A stretch of 64,000 bases of DNA from Sipunculus nudus. Its lineage: Eukaryota > Annelida > Sipuncula > Golfingiida > Sipunculidae. Shown here in pieces: positions 11,441-20,668 of this stretch. The notes beneath the pieces were generated by a model. The model worked only from the letters and a program-made list of their open reading frames with translations, was not told the origin of the DNA and made no database searches. The stretch's first letter is position 1. Each line of letters opens with the position of its first letter. The position numbers and the translations under genes are program-made. The DNA lies in contig CM049314.1 of the NCBI GenBank assembly GCA_026874595.1, positions 64,826,800-64,890,799 on the forward strand, written 5' to 3'.

Positions 11441-11488
11441 ATTCACCTGATGATCGGGTCGCATCCCGTGAAACAGTCTGTTGTGTAT
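11441..11488 (+). ncRNA. Hammerhead-ribozyme-like motif
   Basis: The core CTGATGA (11447-11453) is followed by stem II, CGGG (11455-11458) with CCCG (11465-11468) and a 6-nt loop. GAA then follows at 11470-11472, and a tiny stem III, ACA (11473-11475) with TGT (11479-11481) and a 3-nt loop. T at 11482 would be the cleavage-site nucleotide. Stem I closes as CAC (11444-11446) with GTG (11483-11485), a T-T mismatch, then two A-T pairs. A very short stem III is typical of the hammerheads of animal retroelements. One weak point is a T-T opposition (11454/11469) at the base of stem II, where G-C is usual. Confidence 0.5.
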
Positions 11489-12552
11489 TAACAGTATTAA
11501 CAGTGTTGTTTTTCTTCAGAGTTAGTAAGTAATATATATTTTTATATTGTCACAATTCGTGTTTGAAATAAACTGGTCTGCATATTCTTTTATTGACTCC
11601 CTATATTTTACATGTTTAGGTATGATTAATGATAATAGAATTAATATTTCAATTATATAAATATATATATTTATTTGCATATATGTATATATTATAGGAA
11701 AAATCATTTACTATAATATTTAAACAATGAAAACATCGTGATACGTATGTATATATATATTTTTTATTCTGCTAACACTTATGCGAGTCAACTACTGGCA
11801 AGAGTTATATTTTTAAACACACATTTATTTTATGTTTGATTATTTAAGTGAACGCACACATTATTATTTTTTTTTATTTATTTATTTAGACAGGGTAATA
11901 AACCAATCAGTTAAATCAAGCTTGTGACTTGTACCATTTACAAGTAAATACAAAACAATACATTCATAATACCATGGCTAAGTGAATAAAACATGAATAT
12001 AATAATAATATAAACTCTACAACATACAAGTATATTTAGAAAGTATATCATATTTATACTTATAAAAGCAAGCATAAAAATACTAAAATACCACTTCGTA
12101 TATATCTATTATGTGAGGTACGAACCAATTATAATAAAATATTCTGTAACATTGATGGAATTGGCCATAGCAATACTCTGAATATGCAACATGAAATGAA
12201 GTTATTTATTATTCTTATATGATCAATGAATGCTAAGTAATAAGGGTGCTACCCACACCAACACAAACATATGCAACTGTACCCTGTGTCGGGAAGCCGA
12301 TAAATTAACTAAAAGTGTTCGTTTAATTCGTTTCTTGAAAGAAGCACATGATATGGCCGATCTTATTATTTTTCAAGTGAAGTTGGCGCTCGAGCTTTGT
12401 CTGCACCGCCCCCTCGACCAGAGGTTTGACAGTTCGAGTTTTTGTTTTTGCTGTTTACAACATCTGCATTATTCAACAACTATTCCAGATGAATTTTTAA
12501 CGGGGGACCCAAGGGAACCTCCGAACAGTGAAGGACCACTGTAGTCCTAGCA
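11489..12552. other. No assigned gene; one unassigned reading frame
   Basis: AT-rich sequence. A 104-codon plus-strand frame at 12230-12544, beginning MLSNKGATHTNTN and containing CNCTLCREADK, has no family I recognise. Its end runs into a SINE fragment. A run of ATTT-type repeats at 11865-11890 resembles an old retrotransposon tail. Confidence 0.3.
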
Positions 12553-12597
12553 AAGGGGAGAATTGAAGCTCGGTCACCAGCGGAGAGAGCCGAGCTG
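12553..12597 (-). repeat. Fragment of a tRNA-derived SINE
   Basis: On the minus strand CTCGGCTCTCTCCGCTGG matches the head of the fuller copy at 63440-63655. The B-box part is diverged. Confidence 0.4.
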
Positions 12598-12917
12598 GAC
12601 AAACAAGAAACAATGTATAATTCCACTCTGCAATATACATCGGGAAACTAGTCAGACATTGAGTCGGCCTTGTAGGACATATACAATCAACTCTGGGTCT
12701 ATGTATATTGATGATCCCATATTGAACGTGTGATAAGATAAATATTTTAATAAATAGTCATATCACACTTCATCTTGTACACCAGTTCAACAAGTAGCAA
12801 TATGGAAATATACATATACTATATAAACTAAATCATCCGAAAGTCTGTATACTTAAACTCCGTTTATCTGCAGGAATGCGTCATCTTTCTCAAAATAAGT
12901 AAGATAGACTATTAAAA

Positions 12918-12925
<8 letters not shown>

Positions 12926-13000
<75 letters not shown>

Positions 13001-13010
13001 GACAGGGAGG
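12926..13010. repeat. Compound microsatellite (TA)n-(GA)n-(CAGA)n
   Basis: Pure TA runs into GA and then CAGA repeats. The same TA-next-to-GA pairing recurs at 16890, 48484 and 50925. Confidence 0.95.
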
Positions 13011-14440
13011 GAGAGACAGGGCCAGACTGAAGGGTGTCACCCTAAAATTAATAGAAGAGCCATTCATATCTGACTATTTTATAATATAGGATATCAGCTG
13101 TTCAATCATACACAGCCGTTTTTTTTTTTTTGTTTTTTTTTTGCAGAGAGAATATTTTGACAGCAGATGGTGTGAGAGGTATGCCTTTTCCACAGTTTGC
13201 CCCGGGAGGTGCAATCTTGAGACCGGGAAAGAAATTAACTCAAATTTCTCAAATTTGATAAAAGAGGCGCCAATGTCTTGGCATGTTTGTAAACCCCTGT
13301 AGGTGGTTTTTACCCCCCCCCCCCCCCCCCACTGTTTTTTTGTTCCAGCCCCTTGCAGGGCCTTTAAAGCGATATTTAAATCCATATTTATTTGTGTATT
13401 GTGTTAGTGTTATCTAATAGTTATAAAAGGAATTCGGTCCAACTGTATTCACAATGTTCTCTGAAACCGCGTTGCGTATGATACTGTGCTATACCTCACT
13501 TTAAAGGTTATTGTTCCCTCAGTGACATGGCCGACATTAGAATAAATAATTTTTAATGTACACATCAATTTGAGTGATTTTGTGTGTCTTCTGATATGAG
13601 CCGAGGCTATCACAGAAAACAGCCGAACTGCCTTCGGCAAAGACCGGATTTTCTTTGTGGTCACCTCAAGCCCAGAATTAAGCCAATTTATGGACTTCCG
13701 TGCATATAAATAACCTTGCTTTCAGTGACGGATTTATGCATGTTTTCGCTGACATTTGACAAAGGCCCTGATCCACGTGTGTGGTCAGTCAATATGAAAA
13801 ACACATTACTCTGGCTCGCTTTAAGAAAAGGAGGGGTTCAACCCAGGAGGATTAAAGACAAAACCTAAAACAAGGTCCCCATTCCCGGAAAGGTGTGGGT
13901 TGGGTTGAGGGCGAACGTTCCAGGACTCAAAATTTTTCTCTTACGATTAAAAAAGGTTGCAGCTGAAAAGGGGGACCGACCCCCTGGACTCCCAATGGGT
14001 CCGCTTCTGCTACCAACGAGGTATGCATATTTCCGTTTCTTTCCTCTGGAACAGTTTCCTTGCCTTATAACGTACATTCAATTCATATTTCATGTCTTTC
14101 CACTCTTATCAAATTAGAGGTTAAGTTAAGCTATGTTGAATCAATGTCTTCCTCAAATTAACCTGTACTTAAAACGTTCCAAAATAGTAACCAGTCAAAG
14201 ATCATCGAAAAGCGGAGTGCCCCCGCGTCACACTCCGGTTCGCAAAATAATGAAAACATCACCACTGACAAGGTCTTCAATTTCAACATACCGGTGTATG
14301 AATTTCTGAAGCGACTGGAGGATCACTCACGCAGTGTTTCGACGAGGTTATAAGTGTATACGAACGGTATGATGTTTAGGATTCATGTAATGGAGAAGTG
14401 AGATGTAGATAAAATAAGCGGCAAAATTAAGATACAAGCA
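13011..14440. other. No gene seen; poly-T and poly-C tracts
   Basis: A poly-T tract lies at about 13119-13142 and a poly-C tract at about 13313-13330. Short frames here are AT-rich or low-complexity and are not supported as genes. A 63-codon plus-strand frame near 14163-14352 has protein-like composition but no recognisable family. Confidence 0.45.
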
Positions 14441-14444
14441 AAAA

Positions 14445-14600
14445 AAAAGGTAAAAGGTAAAGTCTGCTGGGTTTTTACACCCGAGCCTAATGGCTCATCA
14501 GGCCGGAGCTTATCCCGGTTTCGGTAGCGTGAAGCGACTTAGGAGTTAAACACCTCTTGTCCTGGATGACGCTAGTCCATCGCAGGAAGATACAAGCAGC
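14445..14600. repeat. Interspersed repeat fragment
   Basis: The stretch holding CCTAATGGCTCATCAGG and GATGACGCTAGTCCATCGC has the look of a repeat common in marine invertebrate genomes (recalled, unnamed). It abuts the distal half of the split gag. Confidence 0.35.
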
Positions 14601-14838
14601 AATACATAAAAACGGACCTGGGCACCTTGAGAGATGCTGCTTTCTCTCTACCGCCTGACTATTTATCATACATCTTACAGTCTTTTGCAAGATGTGCCGG
14701 GCTATCACACAGAAAACATCTGCGGCCGTGTGATTTACCGAAAGAACTGGTAGGTTTGCTACCCACGTGACCACCTGGTTTACGATCATTGGCTGCCCCC
14801 TGCTCAGTCCGACTTTGGAATCTAGGTCTATCAACCTA
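14600..14838 (-). pseudogene. Ty3-type gag, distal part with zinc knuckle
   Basis: Read on the minus strand, a Gly/Ser/Lys-rich linker (PRFQSRTEQGAAND and on) leads to a perfect retroviral-type CCHC knuckle, CFLCDSPAHLAKDC, at 14677-14717. A stop codon follows eight residues later, after KMYDK. This is exactly what should follow the C-terminal part of the capsid-like gag at 19325-20132, whose homology stops at 19325. Spacing and reading direction suggest the two halves were one gene, separated by a 4.5-kb insertion. Confidence 0.6.
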
Positions 14839-14984
14839 TAAATGGCAACAAATTAAACAATCAACAAATAACAGCGTCCAAGAAGGTCTGGAGGTTCCCC
14901 GCGTAGGCCCCCTGAAAAATAAAACGCATAATAAACCTGGTATGTCGTATATTTTTATCAAACATTTAATAAATTATATATATG

Positions 14985-14985
14985 A

Positions 14986-15040
<55 letters not shown>
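14985..15040. repeat. (TA)n microsatellite
   Basis: Uninterrupted TA run of about 50 bp. Confidence 0.95.
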
Positions 15041-15042
<2 letters not shown>

Positions 15043-15179
15043 CAACCGCCAGAAGTAAGGTTTATATTTTGATATATGCAAAATAAACGTGAATATACAA
15101 TTACTAATTTTATAGTTAATACATCCTTGACCCTCACTGTTTACACACTTAAGTTTTATAAACCGTTTATATGCTCTGT

Positions 15180-15795
15180 TTAGTGCGTAACATTATATAT
15201 TTCGATACTATCCCGTATCGGACGGATTTCGCCTTTCACTTGCCCAGGATACATGGCTCTAACGTATGCCAGAACCACAGGCGGCAGAGCGTATTGTGCA
15301 CCTTCAGCACCAACCTCGTCACGCTTGAGTAAAATGCAAAACAAAGAGTCAATTATATTCATTTCGCTGAAATAAGCAGCTACATATCTCAATATCTCTC
15401 ATATGGCTCACGGCTCATAATGATATTATATGATATTGAATAAAGTGACACTGAGTCTCTTCTAAATAAAATATTGTTCTATTTATATATAAACTTACCT
15501 TCAGCTCTCTGGCCCAGTGACAGTAAAAGCAGAATCTGATCTGCTTGTGGCTTTTCCCTCTTCTTTTCATTGCATCACCCTTCATGATAATACTGTTACA
15601 AAAGGTCTGCCCATCGCATCTGGAATACAAATCAAGCACGAATTCATAGTCAGCCATGAAAGTATAAGGACACCATTATCATTTGTTTATGACGCATATA
15701 AGGCCAACTTCTTACCCATAAACTTTGAAGGCTTGTATCAGATCAAACTTTGCGCTCTCTAATTCATCTGCTCGCTTACCGTTTCGTCGAGGCAT
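15180..15795 (-). CDS. Small three-exon gene of unknown function (114 aa)
   Basis: I do not recognise this protein. Exon 1 is 15795-15716 (ATG, starts MPRRNGKRADE; donor GGGTAAG). Exon 2 is 15619-15499 (acceptor TTTGTATTCCAG; donor AAGGTAAGT). Exon 3 is 15323-15180 (acceptor with pyrimidine-rich tract ending ACTCAAG; TAA-type stop at 15180). The three exons sum to 345 nt and the phases join without a stop, which chance rarely gives. Exon 2 is rich in cysteines (CDGQTFC and CFYCHW), hinting at a zinc-binding fold; exon 3 has LPPVVLAYVRAMYPGQVKGE. It lies just downstream, same strand, of the transposase remnant and may belong to the same mobile element. Exact 5' start is inferred. Confidence 0.5.
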
Positions 15796-16173
15796 GTTGT
15801 TTGCAGTTGTGTTGATCTGGACATGCTTACCTGTAGCTTTATACACGTCTTACCGGAAACCAGAGAATCGGGTAAGGCTACCACGGTCCGTAGTGATAAC
15901 TGACCTTGTGATAACTGTTTGTATAGTAATAAGTGTCCATTAGTAATTAGTCACTAGATCTTTCTGGTTGAATGCACAAATCCGAAGGTGCGTCTAAATG
16001 AAATAGTATGTTGTTACTATATAAGATGCCACAAATGCCTAAAATATATAATATAATTACCTTCCACATAAATGTAAATTCCATGGTTGCTTCAAGTCGT
16101 ATCTCCATGGAAACAACCTGATTTGTAGGCTGGCCCCTCTTCTTTACGGAACGCGTCCGCCGTCTTCCTCCGT

Positions 16174-16869
16174 TTATTTCGTCTTACTTTCCGGGCATCC
16201 TTTTAGCCTCGGGGTCGCCTTGAGGCGTGGGTGGTATATCTTTTCATCATCCATGTTTCTGAATTCCCTGAGCGCTTGTGATGACAGTTTCACACCGCCC
16301 TCAATCAGCCGATTTGCCGTTTTGTAGAACCCCTCGTTGTAAACCATGACGGCTAGGTCGACGCCCAGTTCAACTTCACTAAAGCTGTGCCACTCTTCTT
16401 TCGGTACCGTGGAACATATATTATGATGCACGGATTTTATTTCGATTTTGTGAACTAGCTCCGACATATACTTGCAGTAGGGAGTCTTTTGTTAGGTCCG
16501 TTCTAACAAATCCGTGATTGCTTTCGGCAGGGCATTTACGGTTTGCTGAGAGTTCTGCGTCCCATCAGCCAAGTCACGCTGCCAGAGCAGAAACTATCGG
16601 AACCTAACGGACAGTAGGTGTGATCGGCTGCATGGTTCGCTATAATGTTTCATAATCGCCCACGTCTGTCTTGCCATGGCAGCTGGATCATGCGGATTGT
16701 CCCGAATCGCCTTCCCGTAGAGGTTTTGGAAAAAAAAGTCAACCCGTGCAAGTGTGACACGTCCCCGACCACGTAGTGACTTCCCATCAGCCAAAGGTCC
16801 TGGAACATAATATTCATACAACATTTTTTTTTTTATTTCAGTAGATCCACGGAAGACTAAACTCATCAT
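16174..16869 (-). pseudogene. Mutator-like transposase, C-terminal part
   Basis: Two minus-strand segments join into one family signature. 16869-16594 gives GRGRVTLARVDFFFQNLYGKAIRDN and AMARQTWAIMKHY. After an in-frame TAG the same frame continues WQRDLADGTQNSQQ and ALPKAITDLL. A shifted segment, 16467-16174, then gives MSELVHKIEIKSVHHNICSTVPKEEW, VELGVDLAVMVYNEGF and a basic end. This order (YYG-AIRRN, DSWC-WQRD, HGKTQN-ES-WS-CPK, VELG-AV--FN-G) is what I recall for the animal 'Mutator-like transposase' domain proteins. An acceptor-like site (TTATGTTCCAG) before PLADGK suggests an exon start near 16800. The catalytic N-terminal part is missing, so it is broken. Confidence 0.55.
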
Positions 16870-16884
16870 TATGTGTGTGTGTGC

Positions 16885-16902
16885 GTCTCTCTCTCTCTCT
16901 CA

Positions 16903-16935
<33 letters not shown>

Positions 16936-17035
16936 CATATAATATTTCTATATAAAATAAATTCTATATAAATATGTGTGTGTGTACATGTCAATATTTT
17001 TATTATTTATTATATTTTATTAATTCTGATTTATA

Positions 17036-17100
<65 letters not shown>
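16885..17100. repeat. (CT)n, (TA)n microsatellites
   Basis: CT run at about 16888-16915, TA at 16916-16935, then a long TA run at about 17038-17098. They sit where the rest of the transposase gene would be expected. Confidence 0.95.
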
Positions 17101-17148
17101 GTTTGTGAATTTATGAATATATCTGATAATAACGTACCTTTGTGTATC

Positions 17149-18405
17149 TCAAACAAGCCACGTAGCCGAGTACCCATTCTTTTCTGGACGTGGCCGACGT
17201 CTTTTCTGGACGTGGTCTTTACGTTGTAGTTGGCGGAAGGTTTTACTGTCTTCATCTCCTATATAAGAAGTGTATTTGAGTCCATATTTATCCTCTGAAC
17301 GGTGGAATAGTGAAGACATGCCTGATACCTCCATCATACCGGCGCTGCCTTCATGGTCGTCAAAAACGTCTGCTAAGCCACAAGTGCAGGATATGGCCAC
17401 TTTTAATGAAATAGATTTTAGTCTTGGCAATGAAATATTGAACTTTTGTTTTTTCTGTTTAGAGAACGGCGTCACTTCACCTTTTTCATAACAAGATTTT
17501 AAATGTGTTCTCATAACAGTATTGTAATCTAAAAATTTCGCGTGAATTGGCACTTTATTGGAGCTGCAAAATTCAATAGCATTACTTATAGCGAATAGGG
17601 CACAGTCACCAGATCCTGGACGCTGGTTTAGCATCTTGGGCTTGTACACCTCAAGTTCTGATTCCTGCCCCCCAAACAAACAAGACGACTGAATTTTAAG
17701 TGATTCTGTCAAATTGCTTGATGCCACACTATCCAATAAAAACACATCTTCGTTTACCTTAATTGCGCACAACCAGTGATCTGTTCCTTTATGTAAAATT
17801 TGTACTGCATGATTTTCCTCTGAAATATTCCTAAACCTTTTCACATAAACCCACTTGCCTGAATAATCCCTAAAAGGTGCAAGTATTGGATCTTGTAACC
17901 CACATCGTAGGATATTGTCTTTTTAATAGATGCGTGGCTGCACGAATATGTTCTGAAGTTAACCAGCCATTTTGATTCACAAGTATTTCCCTATCAGAGT
18001 TGGTCAATTTTAATTGGCTAATCCATAAATCACTTATATCAATATTATTTAGTGCATCATTAATATCCCCACTGTCATGCAACATAACAGTTGAATGATG
18101 AACATCTTTTGATTTTTCAGACTCATCAATGCTACTGTGCATGGAGTGAAAGAGTTTATGAACATGATTTTCCGACTTATTAATTTGTGTATTTTGTGAA
18201 CTATTGGACCAGTCGATCCACTGGAAGCTATTCCCCTCTTCAACCTCACCTGTTTGCGCATGAGACGAGACAGTTATGAGAGGCTTATTATGTTTTTGCT
18301 TGTTGGAATCATTTATTTTGAAAGTTAATGCACAGCCCTTTTCTTTTAAAATAGATTTAGGTGTTTGTTGGTGTTCCTGTGTTTTTAAAGGACCTATACT
18401 GAATT
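17149..18405 (-). pseudogene. Ulp1/C48-like cysteine protease with PHD-like finger
   Basis: The upstream half (18405 to about 17900) opens after a strong 3' splice site (TTTTTCAATTTAG) and includes LWISQLKLTNSDREIL, GWLTSEHIRAATHLL and, after a one-base shift near 17925, CGLQDPIL. The downstream half (17844-17149) has the catalytic set of Ulp1-type proteases: H23 in DHW, D38 in LLDS, Q74 in NQRPGSGDC and C81 (numbered from 17844, whose first codon is GTG and not a start). The end of the protein (SCTCGLADVFDD, MMEVSGMSSLFHRSE) matches a PHD-type finger that has lost cysteines. Such proteases remove ubiquitin-like modifiers and are carried by several DNA transposons. The frameshift and eroded finger suggest decay, though a sequencing error is possible. 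Confidence 0.6.
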
Positions 18406-19324
18406 CTAAATTGAAAAATCTTCACATTTTGTATTCGGTGTAGACACTTTGCGGTGTTTTGCTATAGCAGAGTAGGGAGCTGGGGCTATGACAACAGGTT
18501 CCACGTCTTACTCCACTCCAAGGGTAAAAAGGGTCCATTTGACATATTCTCTTGTTATACCATTCGGAAACTTAGAGAATTTCATGGAATAAACAAACAA
18601 AAAAATAAAGTGCATCAGTTACAGGAGCATATTTTCTCTACCATTAACACATCAAAGTTTGAAAATACAAGCTTTGTAGCTTTTAAGATCTGTGACGATT
18701 TAGGCCCGGTAAAGGTACACGAAGAGTTAAATTAGCCTTTCATTCGACCATCCAAAGTACCGTAGGAAACGCTGGTGATTCGGAATATTTTACGTTCTAA
18801 ATCTAGTGTACGGACAGAGGATAGTCTAATCTAACGTAACCAGTCGTAATATGTAAACAATATTATATGTTATCGAGTGTAAATGCATTTTGATTTGGGC
18901 CTGGGAGACGTATTACGGGAAAATTGTCCGTCTGTCTGATCATATATGTTATAGTCAAGAATCGTCATAATTTACCGAATTTTAGTCACATTTTTTGTAA
19001 CTCTGGTTAATGTACTGTCCATTTGATTAAAATCAACAGGAAAAATGTGAAATATTCGCATAGAACACGTATGATACGGCCGTTTTTATTGGGCCCGGGT
19101 TTTCTGACGGCAACAAATTGAGGTAATTTGACCCTTATTAAAAGTTATAATTTAGCACTAAAAACACAAATTATCACCACAATTTTTATTTGTTTGGTAA
19201 GGGTTCGACCCAGTCTTCACGATTAGCTCAATTTCAGGATCGATTCTATTACGTAAAGGTCATTTATCGAGTGTTTAATTGGGCCCGGGTTTCTCCAGTT
19301 GGGCCCGGGTTTTAGTGTGTCCTA
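18406..19324. other. No gene; three TTGGGCCCGGGTTT words
   Basis: Noncoding or intronic. GGGCCCGGG occurs at 19091-19099, 19281-19289 and 19301-19309, each in the same TT...TTT context, with a diverged GGGCCTGGG near 18897. A 93-codon plus-strand frame at 18454-18735 has no recognised homology. Confidence 0.45.
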
Positions 19325-20132
19325 CCGGTTTGGCTTGCCCAACAAAACAAACAACCCATGTGCCTCTGTGTAACTCTTTGCTGCAGATGCTAACATATCA
19401 ATTGTTTTACATTGTTCTCTCTCATAAAAGCAGCTAATTTCTCACTACAGGACCAGATAAACTCCTCACGCAGGATCAAATCTAACAATGATTTGTAATC
19501 GTGTTCAATACATGAAAGCTGTATCCACTTGCTACAATAACCGCCAATGCGTGCCGCAAAATGTATCGGGGTTTCATTACGTTCAGGAAGACACGTCCTG
19601 AATTTCGTTCCATAACCTTTCTCTGTGAGGTTATACCGCTTTAAAGCGCATGCTTAAGAGTGTCATAATCGAGCGCCTCCTCTGACGTCAGGAGAGAATA
19701 TACCTTAAGGGCTTTTCCCTTGAGCAACGCACTTAGGCTTACTGCCCAGTTTTCATGTTTACACCCTTAATTGGCTTACCGCAAAACGTTCAAAACGTTC
19801 AGTGTATGCGTCCATACTGTGTTTATCGTCTTCGTAGCTGGAGAATTTAATGCTCGGGGTCCTAACGATAGCCTCCGCTACATTATCCGTTCTAACCCCT
19901 GTCTGACTTTGCAACCGCAAGAGCTCTTTCTGCTCTTGAATCATTTTAAACTCATGAGCTCTGTGCTCCTCACTTTCACGCTTCTCGCGTTCCGCGGCCT
20001 GCTCCGCTCGCTCGACAGCTTGCTGAGCTTTTCCATCCTGTCTATCGGAGACTTCTTTAACAAATGTTTGGAGGGAGTCGCCCCCGTATCCTAACTCTTT
20101 CCCTAGAGCAACAATTTCTTTAAGATCCATGG
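19325..20132 (-). pseudogene. Ty3-type gag, proximal part
   Basis: ATG at 20132 begins MDLKEIVALGKELGYGG. A charged coiled coil follows (QQAVERAEQAAEREKRE), then the capsid entry DAYTERFERFAVSQ. With frameshifts near 19752, 19660 and 19410 the Gag text continues: ENWAVSLSALLKGKALKVY, ALDYDTLKHAL, LTEKGYGTKF and AAKSYTEAHG. All of these are landmarks of the Gag family seen in invertebrate and vertebrate Ty3 elements. Homology ends at about 19325; the knuckle part lies at 14600-14838. It is a pseudogene by several indels. Confidence 0.72.
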
Positions 20133-20259
20133 CATGTGTTAAACAATAAAGCACACGTAACCCAATACCGAGGGCAGTGTCACAATACTGGCCCACCTTC
20201 TATCGTTAGGTCTACACACACGCGCGACCATACACACAGCCCTTTACGGATCTACCGTT

Positions 20260-20426
20260 GTGCGAGTTCCGTTACGCACAGGGGAATATTTTACCGCAGA
20301 ATGTATAAAAGTGTGAGTTTCGTTACACACCTGGTGCGATATGTCTGCGAAAGATAAATGCAAGTTCCGTTACGCACTTGACCGAACATATAACCGCCAC
20401 TATACGGTGCGAGCTCCGTTACGCAC
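20260..20426. repeat. Minisatellite with 20-bp palindromic cores in the gag leader
   Basis: Four units start at 20260, 20311, 20358 and 20407 (spacing 47-51 bp). Each has a 20-bp core of the form GTGCGAGTTCCGTTACGCAC, whose ends GTGCG/CGCAC can pair. Unit 2 carries GTGTG/CACAC, so one compensating change keeps the pairing. The array sits between the putative primer site and gag. Confidence 0.8.
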
Positions 20427-20650
20427 CTGACAACTAATATAACGCGCTCTGTGAACCACAAAGAAATACCGGCTGTGCCGACTCTTTCGCCTCTAACCAG
20501 AAACGCCTGCTAAATATTATAACCAACAAAGGCTAGCAATTATTTCTACGTTATCGCAAAAGAACAGACCCTCTGCGCAAACAAACAATATAAGATGGTA
20601 ATCTGGTATGTAAATGTTATCTGTCAAATGCTCCCTACGGCCTCTGTTTG

Positions 20651-20668
20651 GTCTCGTCGCGTTCGCCA
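20651..20668 (-). other. Possible primer binding site of the Ty3-type element
   Basis: On the minus strand TGGCGAACGCGACGAG begins with TGG and lies 0.5 kb upstream of the gag start. An LTR end would then lie above 20669. No partner LTR and no tRNA match could be confirmed. Confidence 0.25.

Larger units (their letters stand above)
14839..19324 (-). mobile_element. Putative inserted cassette: protease, Mutator-like transposase, small gene
   Basis: About 4.49 kb lie between the two halves of a Ty3-type gag. All three coding units inside read on the same (minus) strand, in the order C48-like protease, transposase C-terminus, three-exon gene. Exact ends are uncertain: no terminal inverted repeat pairs the two edges. 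The protease-side edge carries three TTGGGCCCGGGTTT words (19089-19309) that could be subterminal repeats. A nested transposon is the simplest reading; independent insertions are possible. Confidence 0.45.

Noticed and set aside
14470-14530. Second hammerhead candidate on the minus strand (CCTGATGAGCC with CCGAAACC nearby)
   Set aside because: The CTGATGA and GAAA boxes are not joined by the required stems and stem I is missing in every circular permutation tried; it lies inside a common repeat.
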